In this document: positions 29,876 to 39,568 of the stretch, one piece after another
Layout: every line of letters starts with the position of its first letter
How positions within the stretch are numbered: the stretch's first letter is position 1
Assembly: GCA_024637395.1 (NCBI GenBank)
Contig: JAGXFG010000082.1
Span: 1 to 49,403, forward strand
DNA length: 49,403 bases
Source: Burkholderiaceae bacterium
Lineage (GTDB): Bacteria; Pseudomonadota; Gammaproteobacteria; Burkholderiales; Burkholderiaceae_E
Direction of reading: 5' to 3'
Notes under the pieces: model-generated
Told to the model about the DNA's origin: nothing
The model's input: the letters and a program-made list of their open reading frames with translations, nothing else
Databases searched by the model: none
Made by a program: the position numbers and the translations under genes

Positions 29876-31197
29876 ACGCTCTTCTCTAACATCGCGTAGA
29901 AGAACCCGTCGTGATCCCGCAAGGGATCCGCGCGGGGCAGCAACTGGTCGACCTGCTCGGGCGCCTCACTGCCCTCGAAACGCCAGGCCAACCCGCGTCG
30001 AATGGCGTCGTGGTGTGTGCGCCGGAAACTGTCGACAACCCCCTCGCCCTCGGCACGAAACACCGAGCACGTGGCATAGAGCAATTTACCACCCACGCGC
30101 AGCAGCGGCCAAAGCTGCGCCAGGATTTCTCCCTGACGCGCGGAAAGTGTCGCGAGATCGCTACGGCGCCGCAGCCAGCGCACATCGGGGTGGCGGCGCA
30201 CTATTCCCGAGGCGGTACAGGGGGCATCGACCAGGATACGGTCGAACTGGATCCCGTCCCACCAGGTCTGCGGCTCGAGCGCCGAACCCTCCTGAAGCAC
30301 CGCGCGCAAGCCCAGCCGGTCGAGGTTCTGGGCGACGCGCGCCAGGCGCTCCGCGGAAACATCGAGCGCAATCACCTCGCAATCGGCCAACTCGAGAATG
30401 TGGGTGGTCTTGCCCCCGGGAGCGGCACAGGCGTCGAGCACCCTCATGCCGTCGGCGACGTCGAGCAGCGGGGCCGCCATTTGCGCCCCGGCGTCCTGCA
30501 CCGACACCGCGCCGGCGGCAAACTCCGGCAGCGCCGTCACCGGGCTCGCGGTCGCGAGGACCAGCGCCTGGGGTCCGACCGGCCGCGCGCTCACCCCGGC
30601 AGCGCCCAGCAGCGCGAGGTAGTCGTCGCGCGCAAAGCGCCGACGGTTGACGCGCAAGGTCAGCGGCGGAGTCTGGTTCGAAGCCGCCAGAATCGTCTCC
30701 CAGCTGCCGGGATGGTCGCGACGCAATTGTTCGATCCACCAGCGCGGGAAGTTCCAGCGCGCCTCCTGGTTGCGCTGCGCCCGCGCCAGCAAGTCATCGC
30801 TCTCGCGCACGAAACGGCGCAGCGTCGCATTGAGAAAGCCCGCCGCCGGCTCGGTCATCCGATGCAGGCGCGCTCCGGCAACCGCCTGGTCGACCGTGAT
30901 GGCCGCGGCGCGCAGCGGCTCTATCAGTTGGGCCAGCGCGACGATCTGGAGCGCCGCGACGCGTGCCGCCGGGGGGTGGGCGTTGAGGATCGCGCCGACC
31001 TCGCGGCACAGCCCGAGCTGTCGCGTGCTGCGGTAGGCAATATCCTGCACCGCCGGCAGGGAATCTGCCGGCAGCGCCGGGGCGGCTGCGGCGATCGCCT
31101 GGCTGAGCGCCGCGGGCAGGGCAACGCCGCCGAGCATCGCCGCGATTGCCGCCGCCGCGACCGCAAATTCCTGGGCCAGTGCCGCGCGCTCGCTCAT
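29872..31197 (-). CDS. rsmB: 16S rRNA (cytosine967-C5)-methyltransferase
   Basis: RsmB (Sun/Fmu) methylates C967 of 16S rRNA. The 441-residue product has an N-terminal NusB-like helical domain (about 1-140), an RNA-binding linker and a Rossmann methyltransferase domain. AdoMet motif I is DACAAPGGKT (about 255-264). The two catalytic cysteines are C327 in DAPCTASG and C377 in YATCSVF. It overlaps the DUF4390 gene. It lies 31 bp after htpX. Confidence 0.95.
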   Translation of the reverse strand: MSERAALAQEFAVAAAAIAAMLGGVALPAALSQAIAAAAPALPADSLPAVQDIAYRSTRQLGLCREVGAILNAHPPAARVAALQIVALAQLIEPLRAAAITVDQAVAGARLHRMTEPAAGFLNATLRRFVRESDDLLARAQRNQEARWNFPRWWIEQLRRDHPGSWETILAASNQTPPLTLRVNRRRFARDDYLALLGAAGVSARPVGPQALVLATASPVTALPEFAAGAVSVQDAGAQMAAPLLDVADGMRVLDACAAPGGKTTHILELADCEVIALDVSAERLARVAQNLDRLGLRAVLQEGSALEPQTWWDGIQFDRILVDAPCTASGIVRRHPDVRWLRRRSDLATLSARQGEILAQLWPLLRVGGKLLYATCSVFRAEGEGVVDSFRRTHHDAIRRGLAWRFEGSEAPEQVDQLLPRADPLRDHDGFFYAMLEKSV

Positions 31198-31228
31198 TGC
31201 GCCGCCGTCGGGCTGTCAGAGTGGCGCA

Positions 31229-32077
31229 CTAGCGCACCCCGCCGGCCATTGCGAGCAGCCGGCGCACCCGCTCCGCGGCGTCGGGATGGGTCGAGAACAG
31301 GCCCTTGATGCCACCGGCCGAGAGCGGATTCATGATCATCATCTGGGCGGTCTCGGGGTGCGCCTCGGCTGGCGCCAGCGGGATTTCCTGGGCATAACTG
31401 TGGATCTTCTCGAGCGCTGCCGCGAGCGATTGCGGGTCGCCGCTGATTTCGGCGCCGCCGCGGTCGGCCTCGAATTCACGGGCCCGCGAGATCGCCATCT
31501 GGATCAGCATCGCCGCAAACGGCGCCAGCAGCGCCACCGCAATGGTCGCAATCGGGTTCGAGCGTTCGTTGGAACCGCGCCCGCCAAAGAAGAACGCGAA
31601 CTGGGCCAGGGCCGAAATGGCTCCCGCCATCGTCGCCGAGATCGTCGAGATCAGGATGTCGCGGTGCTTGACGTGCGAGAGCTCATGGGCCATCACGCCG
31701 CGGAGCTCGCGCTCGCTCAGCGCGCGCAGGATCCCGGTGGTGGCCGCAACTGCGGCGTGCTCGGGATTGCGCCCGGTGGCAAACGCGTTGGGGGCCGGTT
31801 CGTCGATCAGGTAGACCCGGGGCATCGGCAACTCCGCGCGCTGAGCCAGTTCCTGAATCATCCGGTAGAACTGCGGGGCACTGGTCTCGTCGACCTCGCG
31901 CGCCTTATACATGCGCAGCACCATCTTGTCCGAGAACCAGTAGGCAAAGAAGTTGGTCAGCACTGCGAATCCCAGTGCCATTAGCATGCCCTGCCGGCCG
32001 CCCAATGCTCCCCCGATCACGCCAAAGAGCGCAACGATGGCAGCCATCAGCAATGCGGTCTTGAACCAGTTGAACAT
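31229..32077 (-). CDS. htpX: HtpX membrane zinc metalloprotease
   Basis: HtpX is an inner-membrane protease for quality control of membrane proteins, with its active site in the cytoplasm. The 282-residue product has two N-terminal membrane segments (about 5-25 and 30-50). The zinc motif is H131-E-L-S-H135 ([10 protein letters not shown]), with a third ligand in [11 protein letters not shown]. Two more hydrophobic stretches occupy about 145-200. A GAGG site precedes the ATG. It lies between fmt and rsmB, on the same strand. Confidence 0.96.
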   Translation of the reverse strand: MFNWFKTALLMAAIVALFGVIGGALGGRQGMLMALGFAVLTNFFAYWFSDKMVLRMYKAREVDETSAPQFYRMIQELAQRAELPMPRVYLIDEPAPNAFATGRNPEHAAVAATTGILRALSERELRGVMAHELSHVKHRDILISTISATMAGAISALAQFAFFFGGRGSNERSNPIATIAVALLAPFAAMLIQMAISRAREFEADRGGAEISGDPQSLAAALEKIHSYAQEIPLAPAEAHPETAQMMIMNPLSAGGIKGLFSTHPDAAERVRRLLAMAGGVR

Positions 32078-32170
32078 TTCTACCTCGCTCGGATCCCAGG
32101 AACTTTCGCCGCCGGAGGCGGCTTTCAGGCAAACATGTTGGGTCAGATCGACCAGAGTACAAGCCCGGCA

Positions 32171-33172
32171 TCAGCCCGGGGGCAGGAGCAGGCGCTCGCC
32201 CGGCTCAATCGGCAAACCCTTGAGAAAGTCGGCAACCGCCATCCGGCGCGAACCAGCCCGCTGCAACTCGAGTACCTCGAGCACGGTGCCGCCACCACAG
32301 ACAATGCGCAGCGCGCCGGAGGGGGCCGCGAGCACGCTCCCGGGAGCAGGGTGCCCGCTGCCGGCCGGCACCGGCCCGGCCTCTCGGTCCGCTGCTGCCA
32401 CTGCGCCCGCCGCGAGCGCCCGGGCACGCCAGAGCTTAAGCGCCAACCCGGTTCCGCGCGCCAGCACCGCCGCCACCCCGGGCTGCGGATCGAAAGCCCG
32501 GATTCGGTTGGCCAGGCGGCCTGCTGGCTCGTTCCAGTCGATGGCCAGCTCGGACTTGAGAATCCGCGCCGCATAGGTCGCCCCCTGCTCGGGCTGCGGG
32601 GTAGCGCTCAGCCGGCCGGCCTCGAGTTCGCCCAAGGCCTTGACGATGAGTCCGGCGCCGAGCGCGGCGAGCCTCGCCCGCAAGGCGCCCCCGGTATCTT
32701 CGGGGGCAATCTCGGCGCCTTCGGCCAGCAGAATCGGTCCGGTGTCGAGCCCTGCGTCCATCTGCATGATGGTGACGCCGGTGAGGTCATCACCGGCCTC
32801 GATGGCGCGTTCGATCGGGGCAGCGCCGCGCCAGCGGGGCAGCAGCGAAGCATGGATGTTCAGGCAACCGAGGCGGGGAATGGCCAGTACCTCGGCGGGC
32901 AGGATCAGCCCGTAGGCGGCGACCACCATCACGTCAGCCCCGACCGCGCGCAACAGCGGCCAGGTCTCCTGGTCGCGCAGCGTCCGGGGCTGGGCGAGCG
33001 GATAGCCCGACGCGAGCGCCAGTTCCTTGACCGCACTGGCGGCGAGCGCCTGGCCGCGGCCAGCAGGCTGGTCCTGGCGGGTAAGCACCAGGGCGATCTC
33101 ATGCCCCGCGGCAGCGAGCGCGCGCAGTGCCGCGGCGGCAAACTCCGGAGTGCCGGCGAAGATCAGCCGCAT
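32171..33172 (-). CDS. fmt: Methionyl-tRNA formyltransferase
   Basis: Fmt formylates initiator methionyl-tRNA using 10-formyltetrahydrofolate. The 333-residue product starts with MRLIFAGTPEFAA, has the loop QDQPAGRGQ, the catalytic region NIHASLLPRWRGAAPI (around 105-120) with the downstream Asp of MDAGLDTGPIL, and a C-terminal OB-like tRNA-binding domain (about 210-333). The ATG at 33172 is chosen by family alignment; the frame is open further upstream without similarity. It follows def by 82 bp. Confidence 0.97.
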   Translation of the reverse strand: MRLIFAGTPEFAAAALRALAAAGHEIALVLTRQDQPAGRGQALAASAVKELALASGYPLAQPRTLRDQETWPLLRAVGADVMVVAAYGLILPAEVLAIPRLGCLNIHASLLPRWRGAAPIERAIEAGDDLTGVTIMQMDAGLDTGPILLAEGAEIAPEDTGGALRARLAALGAGLIVKALGELEAGRLSATPQPEQGATYAARILKSELAIDWNEPAGRLANRIRAFDPQPGVAAVLARGTGLALKLWRARALAAGAVAAADREAGPVPAGSGHPAPGSVLAAPSGALRIVCGGGTVLEVLELQRAGSRRMAVADFLKGLPIEPGERLLLPPG

Positions 33173-33254
33173 CGGAGCCTGGCGTGGCGCCGGACGCGGT
33201 CCGGTTGTTGCAGTCTGGTCGGCGGCGGCATCAACATGACCTTTGCCGCCGTCG

Positions 33255-33761
33255 TCAGTCTTCCACGCGCTCGGCCTTGGCGAGCCGCGCCCGGAGCCGA
33301 GTCTGCTTGAGCCGGGACAGGTACTCGACAAACACCCGGCCGTTGAGGTGGTCGATCTCGTGCTGGATGCAAACCGACAGCAGGCCGTCGGCGTCAATCG
33401 TGAACGCTTGCCCGTGCTCATCCAGAGCCTCGACCCGAACCCGGTCGGGGCGCTCGACCTCCGCGTAGAAGCCCGGCACCGACAGGCAGCCCTCTTCGAA
33501 AACCTTCGAATCGCTGCTGCGCTCGAGGATCTGCGGGTTGATGAAAACCCGCAATTCGTTGCGCTCCTCGCTCACGTCGATGACGATCACCCGCTCGTGG
33601 ACGTCGACCTGGGTGGCCGCCAACCCGATGCCCGGAGCCGAGTACATGGTCTCCGCCATGTCGGCCACCAGCTGGCGAATTCGCGCGTCAACGACCGCAA
33701 CCGGCTTGGCCAACTGGTAGAGGCGGCGGTCCGGGAAATGGAGAATGTCACGTACGGTCAT
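33255..33761 (-). CDS. def: Peptide deformylase
   Basis: Def removes the formyl group from new protein chains, undoing the step set by Fmt. The 168-residue product has all three motifs: GIGLAATQ (44-51), EGCLS with metal ligand C92, and QHEIDH with H134, E135 and H138. It starts the def-fmt-htpX-rsmB-DUF4390-ntrYX-trkAH run and is divergent from the LysM-dprA-topB group with a 149-bp gap. Confidence 0.97.
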   Translation of the reverse strand: MTVRDILHFPDRRLYQLAKPVAVVDARIRQLVADMAETMYSAPGIGLAATQVDVHERVIVIDVSEERNELRVFINPQILERSSDSKVFEEGCLSVPGFYAEVERPDRVRVEALDEHGQAFTIDADGLLSVCIQHEIDHLNGRVFVEYLSRLKQTRLRARLAKAERVED

Positions 33762-33910
33762 CGGGGATAATCTACCGCCGGTTAGTTCGATCTGTCAGGA
33801 AACCTTGCGGCATCAAGGCATTGGCGGCAGAATCTCACACGAATACTAGGACCGGCCCCCGGCATCTTCCGGCTCCGACCAAGCGTTCGCGGCTTTCACC
33901 AGGCACCCAC

Positions 33911-34972
33911 ATGCGCACACCGAAAAAGTTTATCACGCAGCTATTTACCTATGCTCTGGCGGCGTTTATTCCGCTGGCGGCCAATGCGCAACTGGTCGAG
34001 CTCGCCAAGGACGCCCCCGACAGCTATGTCGTGGTCAAGGGCGACACCCTGTGGGATATTGCCGGCAAGTTCCTTACCAAGCCCTGGCGCTGGCCCGAGA
34101 TCTGGGAACTCAATCGCGAACAGATCAAGGACCCGCACTGGATCTATCCCGGCGACGTGATCTATCTGGACCGTAGCGGCACCTCACCGCGGCTGAGACT
34201 GGGCAAGCCCTTCGGCGAAGGTGAGCTGCCGACCGTCAAGCTTTCTCCCAAGGTGCGCTCCGAGTCGATCGCGCAGGACGCGATCCCGACGGTCCAGGCG
34301 AGCACAATCGCCCAGTTCCTGAACCGGCCGCTGATCGTCGACGACAAGGGGCTGGCCGAGAACCCGCGGATCATCGGCACCCAGGAAGGGCGGGTCTACC
34401 TCAGCACCGGCGATACCGCCTACGCGCGCGGCATCAGCGGCGACAAAGTGACCGAATGGCACGTCTATCGACCCGCCAGGCCGCTGCTCGACCCTGACAC
34501 CCGCAAACCGATCGCCTACGAGGCGCTGTTCGTCGGCTCCGCAACCATGACCCGCCCGGGAGACCCGGCGACGCTGCGGATCGACGCCGCCAACGAGGAA
34601 ATCGGCGTTGGCGACCGGCTGATGCCGGCGGAACGCTCCGAAGTCCTCAACTACGTCCCGCACCCGCCCGAGCAGGACGTGCGGGCCCGCATCATCTCGG
34701 TCCATCGTGGGGTGACGCAGGTCGGTCGCAACAGCGTGGTGGCGATCAATGCCGGCAGGGAACAGGGCGTGGACGTCGGGACCGTGCTGTCGATCCTCGA
34801 GCTGGGCCGGACGGTGATCGACCGCGAGGACAAGGATAAAGCCAGGATCAAGCTTCCGGATGAGACGGTTGGCCAACTGCTGATCTTCCGGATCTTCGAT
34901 AAGATCGCATATGGACTGGTCATGCAGGCGTCGAAAGCAATCTCGCTTGGCGACGTCGTGGTCAAACCCTAG
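33911..34972 (+). CDS. Exported LysM-domain protein
   Basis: The 353-residue product has a signal peptide (about 1-27, ending ANAQ) and then one LysM peptidoglycan-binding domain (about 40-90: YVVVKGDTLWDIAGKFL, IYPGDVIYL). The remaining 260 residues have no motif I recognise, although the region is conserved with LysM proteins next to dprA in Betaproteobacteria. It is probably a periplasmic or envelope protein bound to peptidoglycan. An upstream in-frame ATG at 33821 would hide the signal peptide inside the protein and was rejected. The gene lies 9 bp before dprA. Confidence 0.9.
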   Translation: MRTPKKFITQLFTYALAAFIPLAANAQLVELAKDAPDSYVVVKGDTLWDIAGKFLTKPWRWPEIWELNREQIKDPHWIYPGDVIYLDRSGTSPRLRLGKPFGEGELPTVKLSPKVRSESIAQDAIPTVQASTIAQFLNRPLIVDDKGLAENPRIIGTQEGRVYLSTGDTAYARGISGDKVTEWHVYRPARPLLDPDTRKPIAYEALFVGSATMTRPGDPATLRIDAANEEIGVGDRLMPAERSEVLNYVPHPPEQDVRARIISVHRGVTQVGRNSVVAINAGREQGVDVGTVLSILELGRTVIDREDKDKARIKLPDETVGQLLIFRIFDKIAYGLVMQASKAISLGDVVVKP

Positions 34973-34981
34973 CGATTTCCA

Positions 34982-36118
34982 ATGCCGCTTGATTCAGCCG
35001 CGCGCGCAGAGCGCGCGCCCTGGCTTCGTCTTGTACTAACCACTGGCGTCGGCGCCGGGACGGCGCTCAGCCTGCTGCGCGCCTACGGACTGCCGGAGGC
35101 GATCTTCGCGGCCGGCACCGGAGCTCTCGCCCGCGTCGCCGGCACCGACGTGGCAGCCCGGCTCACCGGGACCGACGCCACCCGCGAGGGCGCCATCGCC
35201 GCAGCGCTCGACTGGGCGCAGGGTCCTGACCGGCACCTGATTTCGCTCGCCGACCCCCGTTATCCGGCCCGCCTGCTCGAGATTGGCGATCCGCCCCCAT
35301 TGCTATACGTGACCGGTGACCCGGCGACTCTGGCGCTGCCGACACTGGCCGTGGTCGGGAGCCGTCACGCGACTGCCGCCGGCCAGGGCAACGCCCGCGC
35401 TTTTGCCCATTCGCTGGCCGATGCCGGCCTGGCGATTGCCAGCGGGCTGGCGCTCGGCATCGACGCCGCGGCGCACCGCGGGGCGCTGGAAGCCGCCGAA
35501 GGGCGCACCGTGGCAGTGTTGGGGACCGGAATCGATTCGGTCTACCCGGCCGAGAACCGGGAACTGGCCCGGCAGGTCGCCGCGCGCGGCGCCCTGGTAA
35601 GCGAATTGCCGCTGGGCACCGCTCCGCAGCGCTGGAATTTTCCGCGCCGCAATCGGCTGATTGCCGGATTGAGCATGGGCGTCCTGGTAGTTGAGGCAGC
35701 GACGCGCAGCGGCTCACTGATAACCGCACGCCTGGCCGGCGAATTCGGCCGCGAAGTATTCGCGATCCCGGGTTCGATCCACTCGCCAGTCGCCCGCGGC
35801 TGCCATGCGCTGATCAGGCAGGGAGCAAAACTGGTCGAGTCCGCCGATGACGTGCTCAGCGAGCTGCGGATACTGCGGGCACGGCCCGCCCCGGCTGCAA
35901 CAGCCCAGGCCAGCGCCGCCGAGGCCGCCGGGCAAAGCGGATCGGGCATCGCGGCCGCGGTCCTGGCAACGATGGGTTGGGACCCGGCGCGGTTCGACGA
36001 GCTGGCCCAGCGGGTCGGCCAGGAGGCCGGCGCGCTCAATGAAACCCTGCTCGAACTGGAGCTCTCCGGGGTCGTTGAAAGGCTCGCCGACGGACGCTAC
36101 CAGCGGCGCGGATCCTGA
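34982..36118 (+). CDS. dprA: DNA-processing protein DprA
   Basis: DprA (Smf) loads RecA on incoming single-stranded DNA during natural transformation. The 378-residue product has an N-terminal helical region (about 1-80) and an extended Rossmann fold (about 85-295) with VVGSRHAT, SGLALGIDAAAHRGAL, VLGTGIDSVYPAENREL, NFPRRNRLIAGLS and RSGSLITARLA. The C-terminal winged helix covers about 315-378. It is read after the LysM gene. The small smg (DUF494) gene that often lies between dprA and topA/topB is not present. Confidence 0.95.
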   Translation: MPLDSAARAERAPWLRLVLTTGVGAGTALSLLRAYGLPEAIFAAGTGALARVAGTDVAARLTGTDATREGAIAAALDWAQGPDRHLISLADPRYPARLLEIGDPPPLLYVTGDPATLALPTLAVVGSRHATAAGQGNARAFAHSLADAGLAIASGLALGIDAAAHRGALEAAEGRTVAVLGTGIDSVYPAENRELARQVAARGALVSELPLGTAPQRWNFPRRNRLIAGLSMGVLVVEAATRSGSLITARLAGEFGREVFAIPGSIHSPVARGCHALIRQGAKLVESADDVLSELRILRARPAPAATAQASAAEAAGQSGSGIAAAVLATMGWDPARFDELAQRVGQEAGALNETLLELELSGVVERLADGRYQRRGS

Positions 36119-36160
36119 GCTTCGGGAACGCTCCCGACGACCACCCCAAGTGCGCCCGGC

Positions 36161-36190
36161 TTGCCTGCCGACGCACGCCGCACTTATGAT
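36161..36190 (+). promoter_or_regulatory. Candidate promoter of topB
   Basis: TTGCCT (36161-36166) and TATGAT (36185-36190) are separated by 18 bases in the 150-bp gap between dprA and topB. They match sigma-70 consensus at 4 of 6 and 5 of 6 positions and would give a leader of about 70 bases. Confidence 0.4.
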
Positions 36191-36233
36191 GAGTGCCCTT
36201 TTAGGCCGGAATCGCGCCTCCCCACAATATTTC

Positions 36234-36253
36234 GGGCGGTTCTTGGGCCGCCC
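36234..36253 (+). repeat. Hairpin in the topB leader
   Basis: GGGCGG (36234-36239) pairs with CCGCCC (36248-36253) around an 8-base loop, ending 15 bases before the topB ATG. No T-tract follows, so it is not a typical terminator. It could limit ribosome access; this is inference. Confidence 0.35.
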
Positions 36254-36268
36254 CTGTTGCGAGAATAG

Positions 36269-38953
36269 ATGAGCAAGACGTTGATCATTGCCGAGAAACC
36301 TTCCGTTGCCGCGGACATCGCGCGGGCACTGGGGGGATTTACCCGCCAGGGAGACTATTTCGAGAGCGATGACTACGTCCTCTCCTCAGCGGTGGGACAC
36401 CTGGTGGAAATCACCGTCCCGCCTGAACAGGAGGTAAAGCGCGGCAAGTGGTCGTTCGCCAACCTGCCGATCATCCCGCCCCATTTCGACCTGAAGCCGA
36501 TCGCCAAGTCCGAGGATCGGCTCAAGCTCCTCAGCAAGCTGATCCGGCGCAAGGACGTCGACGCGCTGATCAACGCCTGCGACGCCGGGCGCGAAGGCGA
36601 ACTGATCTTCCGGCTGGTGGCCGAGCATGCCAAGGCCAAGCAACCGGTCCGGCGGCTCTGGATGCAGTCGATGACGCCAGCCGCTATCAGGGAAGGGTTC
36701 ACCAGGTTGCGCGACGACGCCACCATGCGGCCGCTCGCCGACGCCGCCCGTTGCCGGGCTGAAGCCGACTGGCTGGTGGGGATCAACGGCACGCGGGCAA
36801 TGACGGCCTTCAACTCGCGCGACGGCGGTTTCTACCTGACCACGGTCGGACGGGTCCAGACCCCGACCCTGGCCATAGTCGTCGAGCGCGAGGAACGGAT
36901 CAAGAAGTTCGTGGTGCGCGAATACCACGAAGTAAGGGCTGACTTCGAGGCGGCAGCAGGCAGCTACGAGGGCCGCTGGTTCGATCCCGGGTTCCGCAAG
37001 AGCGAGGACGATCCCGAAGCCCGTGCCGAACGCATCTGGGGCCCCGAACGGGCCGAGGCGATCGTCGCCGAGTGCCGGGATCGCCCAGGTAGCGTCAGCG
37101 AGGAGTCGCGCGCCACCAGCCAGCTCTCGCCGCCGCTGTTCGACCTCACCAGCCTGCAGCGCGAGGCGAACGGCCGGTTCGGCTATTCGGCCAAGACCAC
37201 GCTCTCGATTGCCCAGGCGCTCTACGAGAAACACAAGGTCCTAACCTACCCGCGTACCGATTCACGAGCCCTGCCGTCGGACTATCTGCCGGTGGCACAG
37301 GACACGATGAAAGCGCTGAGCGCCGACAGCGAGCTCGGCGGCTTCGCCCAGCAGGTGCTCAGCAACTCCTGGATCAAACCCAATCCACGGGTCTTCGACA
37401 ACGCCAAGGTCTCCGACCACTTCGCGATCATCCCGACCGTGCAGGCGCCGGGCAATCTCTCGGACGCCGAGCAACGCATCTACGATCTGGTGCGGCGCAG
37501 ATTCCTCGCGGTGTTCTATCCCGCGGCGCAGTTCATGGTGACGACCCGGATAACGACCGTCGCCAGCCACCAGTTCAAAACCGACGGCAAGGTGCTGGTC
37601 GCGCCCGGCTGGATGGAGATCTACGGCAAGGAGGCGGCGGGCAGCGAGGCGGGACTGTGCCCGGTGACCGAGGGCGAGACCGTGCAGACCACCGATGTCC
37701 GCGCCGTCGCGCTTGCGACCCGGCCGCCGGCCCGCTACAACGAAGCCACCCTGCTCTCGGCAATGGAAGGCGCGGGCAAGCTGCTCGAGGACGACGAATT
37801 GCGGGCCGCGATGTCTGCCAAGGGGCTGGGCACGCCGGCCACCCGGGCCACGATCATCGAGGGGCTGATTTCCGAAAACTACCTCATTCGCGAGGGCCGC
37901 GAACTGATCCCGACCACCAAGGCCCACCAGTTGCTGCGCCTGCTGCGCGGGCTGGAGGTTACCGAGCTGACGGCGCCGGAGCTCACCGGCGAGTGGGAAA
38001 CTAAGCTCGCGCAGATCGAACGCGGCGGGCTGAGCCGCCCGCAGTTCATGGCCGAAATCGCGGAAATGACGCGCCAGATCGTCGAACGGGCCCGGAACTA
38101 TGATTCGACCGACGTGCCGGGCGACTATGCAACGCTCACCACGCCCTGCCCGAAATGCGGTGGCGTGGTCGCCGAGAACTACAAGCGCTATGCCTGCCAG
38201 AGTTGCGATTTCTCCATCACCCGGACCCCGTCGAGCCGCCAACTCGAGGTGGCAGAGGCCGAGGCGCTGCTGCGCGACCGCGTAGTTGGTCCGCTCGAGG
38301 GCTTTCGGAGCAAGATGGGGCGCCCGTTCGCGGCGCTGCTCAGAATCAACGCCGAAGACCGGCTCGAGTTCGATTTCGGACGCGACGACCAGGATAACGA
38401 AAGCGAAGAGCCACCGGACTTTACCGGCCAGGAGCCGCTGGGCGCATGCCCCAAGTGCGGCTCGCCGGTCTACGAGCATGGGCTGTCTTACGTCTGCGAG
38501 CACGCCCTGGGCGCTGCCCGCAGCTGTGACTTCCGCTCGGGGCGGATCATCCTGCGCCAGAGCGTCGAGCCCGAGCAGATGAAAAAGCTGCTCGCCGATG
38601 GCCGAACCGACCTGCTGACCGATTTCGTTTCCAACCGCACCGGGCGCAAGTTCAAGGCCTTCCTGGTCCGCGGCGCCGACAACAAGGTGGGCTTCGAGTT
38701 CGAGCCTCGGGTCAAGCGCGAGGGCGCTGCCGCCAAGCGCAAGCCCGCGGCCGGCAAGACTGCGGCAGCAGGAAAAGCCGGGACGGGCAAGGCTGCGGAG
38801 GGCAAGGCCGGGGCCGCCAAAACCGGGGCCGCCAAATCTGCCGCCGGCAAGACTGCGGCAGGCAAGGCTGGCGCTGCCAAACCGGCGGCGCGCAAGACCG
38901 TCAAGAAGAAAGCTGTCGCCCGCAAGACCACCGCGAAGAAGGCCGACGCCTGA
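36269..38953 (+). CDS. topB: DNA topoisomerase III with Lys/Ala-rich tail
   Basis: This type IA topoisomerase relaxes or decatenates DNA through single-strand passage. The 894-residue product has a TOPRIM domain (E8 in EKPSVAADIA; DAGREGE near 107) and active-site Y327 in TYPRTDSRALPSD. The N-terminal organisation is TopB-like rather than TopA-like. Two four-Cys zinc modules follow (from C627 and C727). The last 75 or so residues (from about 820) are a low-complexity tail of Lys, Ala and Gly, reminiscent of histone H1-like proteins and probably binding DNA non-specifically. Such tails occur in other betaproteobacterial topoisomerases. The corresponding DNA (about 38730-38950) is repetitive. 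Confidence 0.92.
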   Translation: MSKTLIIAEKPSVAADIARALGGFTRQGDYFESDDYVLSSAVGHLVEITVPPEQEVKRGKWSFANLPIIPPHFDLKPIAKSEDRLKLLSKLIRRKDVDALINACDAGREGELIFRLVAEHAKAKQPVRRLWMQSMTPAAIREGFTRLRDDATMRPLADAARCRAEADWLVGINGTRAMTAFNSRDGGFYLTTVGRVQTPTLAIVVEREERIKKFVVREYHEVRADFEAAAGSYEGRWFDPGFRKSEDDPEARAERIWGPERAEAIVAECRDRPGSVSEESRATSQLSPPLFDLTSLQREANGRFGYSAKTTLSIAQALYEKHKVLTYPRTDSRALPSDYLPVAQDTMKALSADSELGGFAQQVLSNSWIKPNPRVFDNAKVSDHFAIIPTVQAPGNLSDAEQRIYDLVRRRFLAVFYPAAQFMVTTRITTVASHQFKTDGKVLVAPGWMEIYGKEAAGSEAGLCPVTEGETVQTTDVRAVALATRPPARYNEATLLSAMEGAGKLLEDDELRAAMSAKGLGTPATRATIIEGLISENYLIREGRELIPTTKAHQLLRLLRGLEVTELTAPELTGEWETKLAQIERGGLSRPQFMAEIAEMTRQIVERARNYDSTDVPGDYATLTTPCPKCGGVVAENYKRYACQSCDFSITRTPSSRQLEVAEAEALLRDRVVGPLEGFRSKMGRPFAALLRINAEDRLEFDFGRDDQDNESEEPPDFTGQEPLGACPKCGSPVYEHGLSYVCEHALGAARSCDFRSGRIILRQSVEPEQMKKLLADGRTDLLTDFVSNRTGRKFKAFLVRGADNKVGFEFEPRVKREGAAAKRKPAAGKTAAAGKAGTGKAAEGKAGAAKTGAAKSAAGKTAAGKAGAAKPAARKTVKKKAVARKTTAKKADA

Positions 38954-38960
38954 CGCATTC

Positions 38961-39542
38961 ATGCACGTGCTCCAGGCCGCCGAAGTAAACGTCGACTGGG
39001 TCTTTGCCTACGGTTCGCTCATCTGGGATCCGGATATCGACTATGCGCGCGCCGAACTCGGGCGCCTGCATGGCTACCATCGCGCGTTCTGCGTGCGCTC
39101 GAGCCACTACCGCGGCACGCCCGAACAACCCGGCGTCGTGCTCGGACTCGACCGTGGTGGCAGCTGCACCGGGATGGCCTTCCAGCTCACCGCCGCCCAG
39201 CGCGCGCGGTCGATCGCGAGGGTATTTGCCCGCGAAATACCGAGCGCCGCGGCCCGGGTATATCTGCCCCGGATCGTCAGGGTTCACCTGCACTCGGGGC
39301 TGTCGATTCGCGCGCTCACCTTCATTGCCGACCCCTCTACCGGTGCCTACGCCAAGCTGAGCGACGGCGAGATAGTTGCCCGGATGGCGCGTAGCTGCGG
39401 GATTCGCGGCTCCAACATGGACTACCTGTTCAATACTGTCCGGGCGCTGGACAGCCACGGGGTGCATGACCGGATGCTGACGCGGCTGGAGCAGCTGGCG
39501 CGGCAGCATCAGCGCCTCCTCGCGAGCGGTGAGCGCGGCTAG
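38961..39542 (+). CDS. ChaC-like gamma-glutamylcyclotransferase
   Basis: The 193-residue product belongs to the ChaC family, which splits glutathione into 5-oxoproline and Cys-Gly in the cytoplasm. The substrate loop YGSLIWDP is at 17-24, followed by HGYHRAFCVRSSHYRGT and the probable catalytic Glu in VFAREIPS. It starts 7 bp after topB, so they may be co-transcribed, but no functional link is evident. It ends 26 bp from the convergent LysR gene. Confidence 0.9.
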   Translation: MHVLQAAEVNVDWVFAYGSLIWDPDIDYARAELGRLHGYHRAFCVRSSHYRGTPEQPGVVLGLDRGGSCTGMAFQLTAAQRARSIARVFAREIPSAAARVYLPRIVRVHLHSGLSIRALTFIADPSTGAYAKLSDGEIVARMARSCGIRGSNMDYLFNTVRALDSHGVHDRMLTRLEQLARQHQRLLASGERG

Positions 39543-39568
39543 CGATCAGTCCGGCGCCGGTGCAGGCA

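Noticed and set aside
37262-38962. A 566-codon open frame opposite topB, and similar long frames opposite narG, trkA and the CoA-transferase
   Set aside because: These are antisense shadows of well-identified genes, with low-complexity composition and no family similarity.
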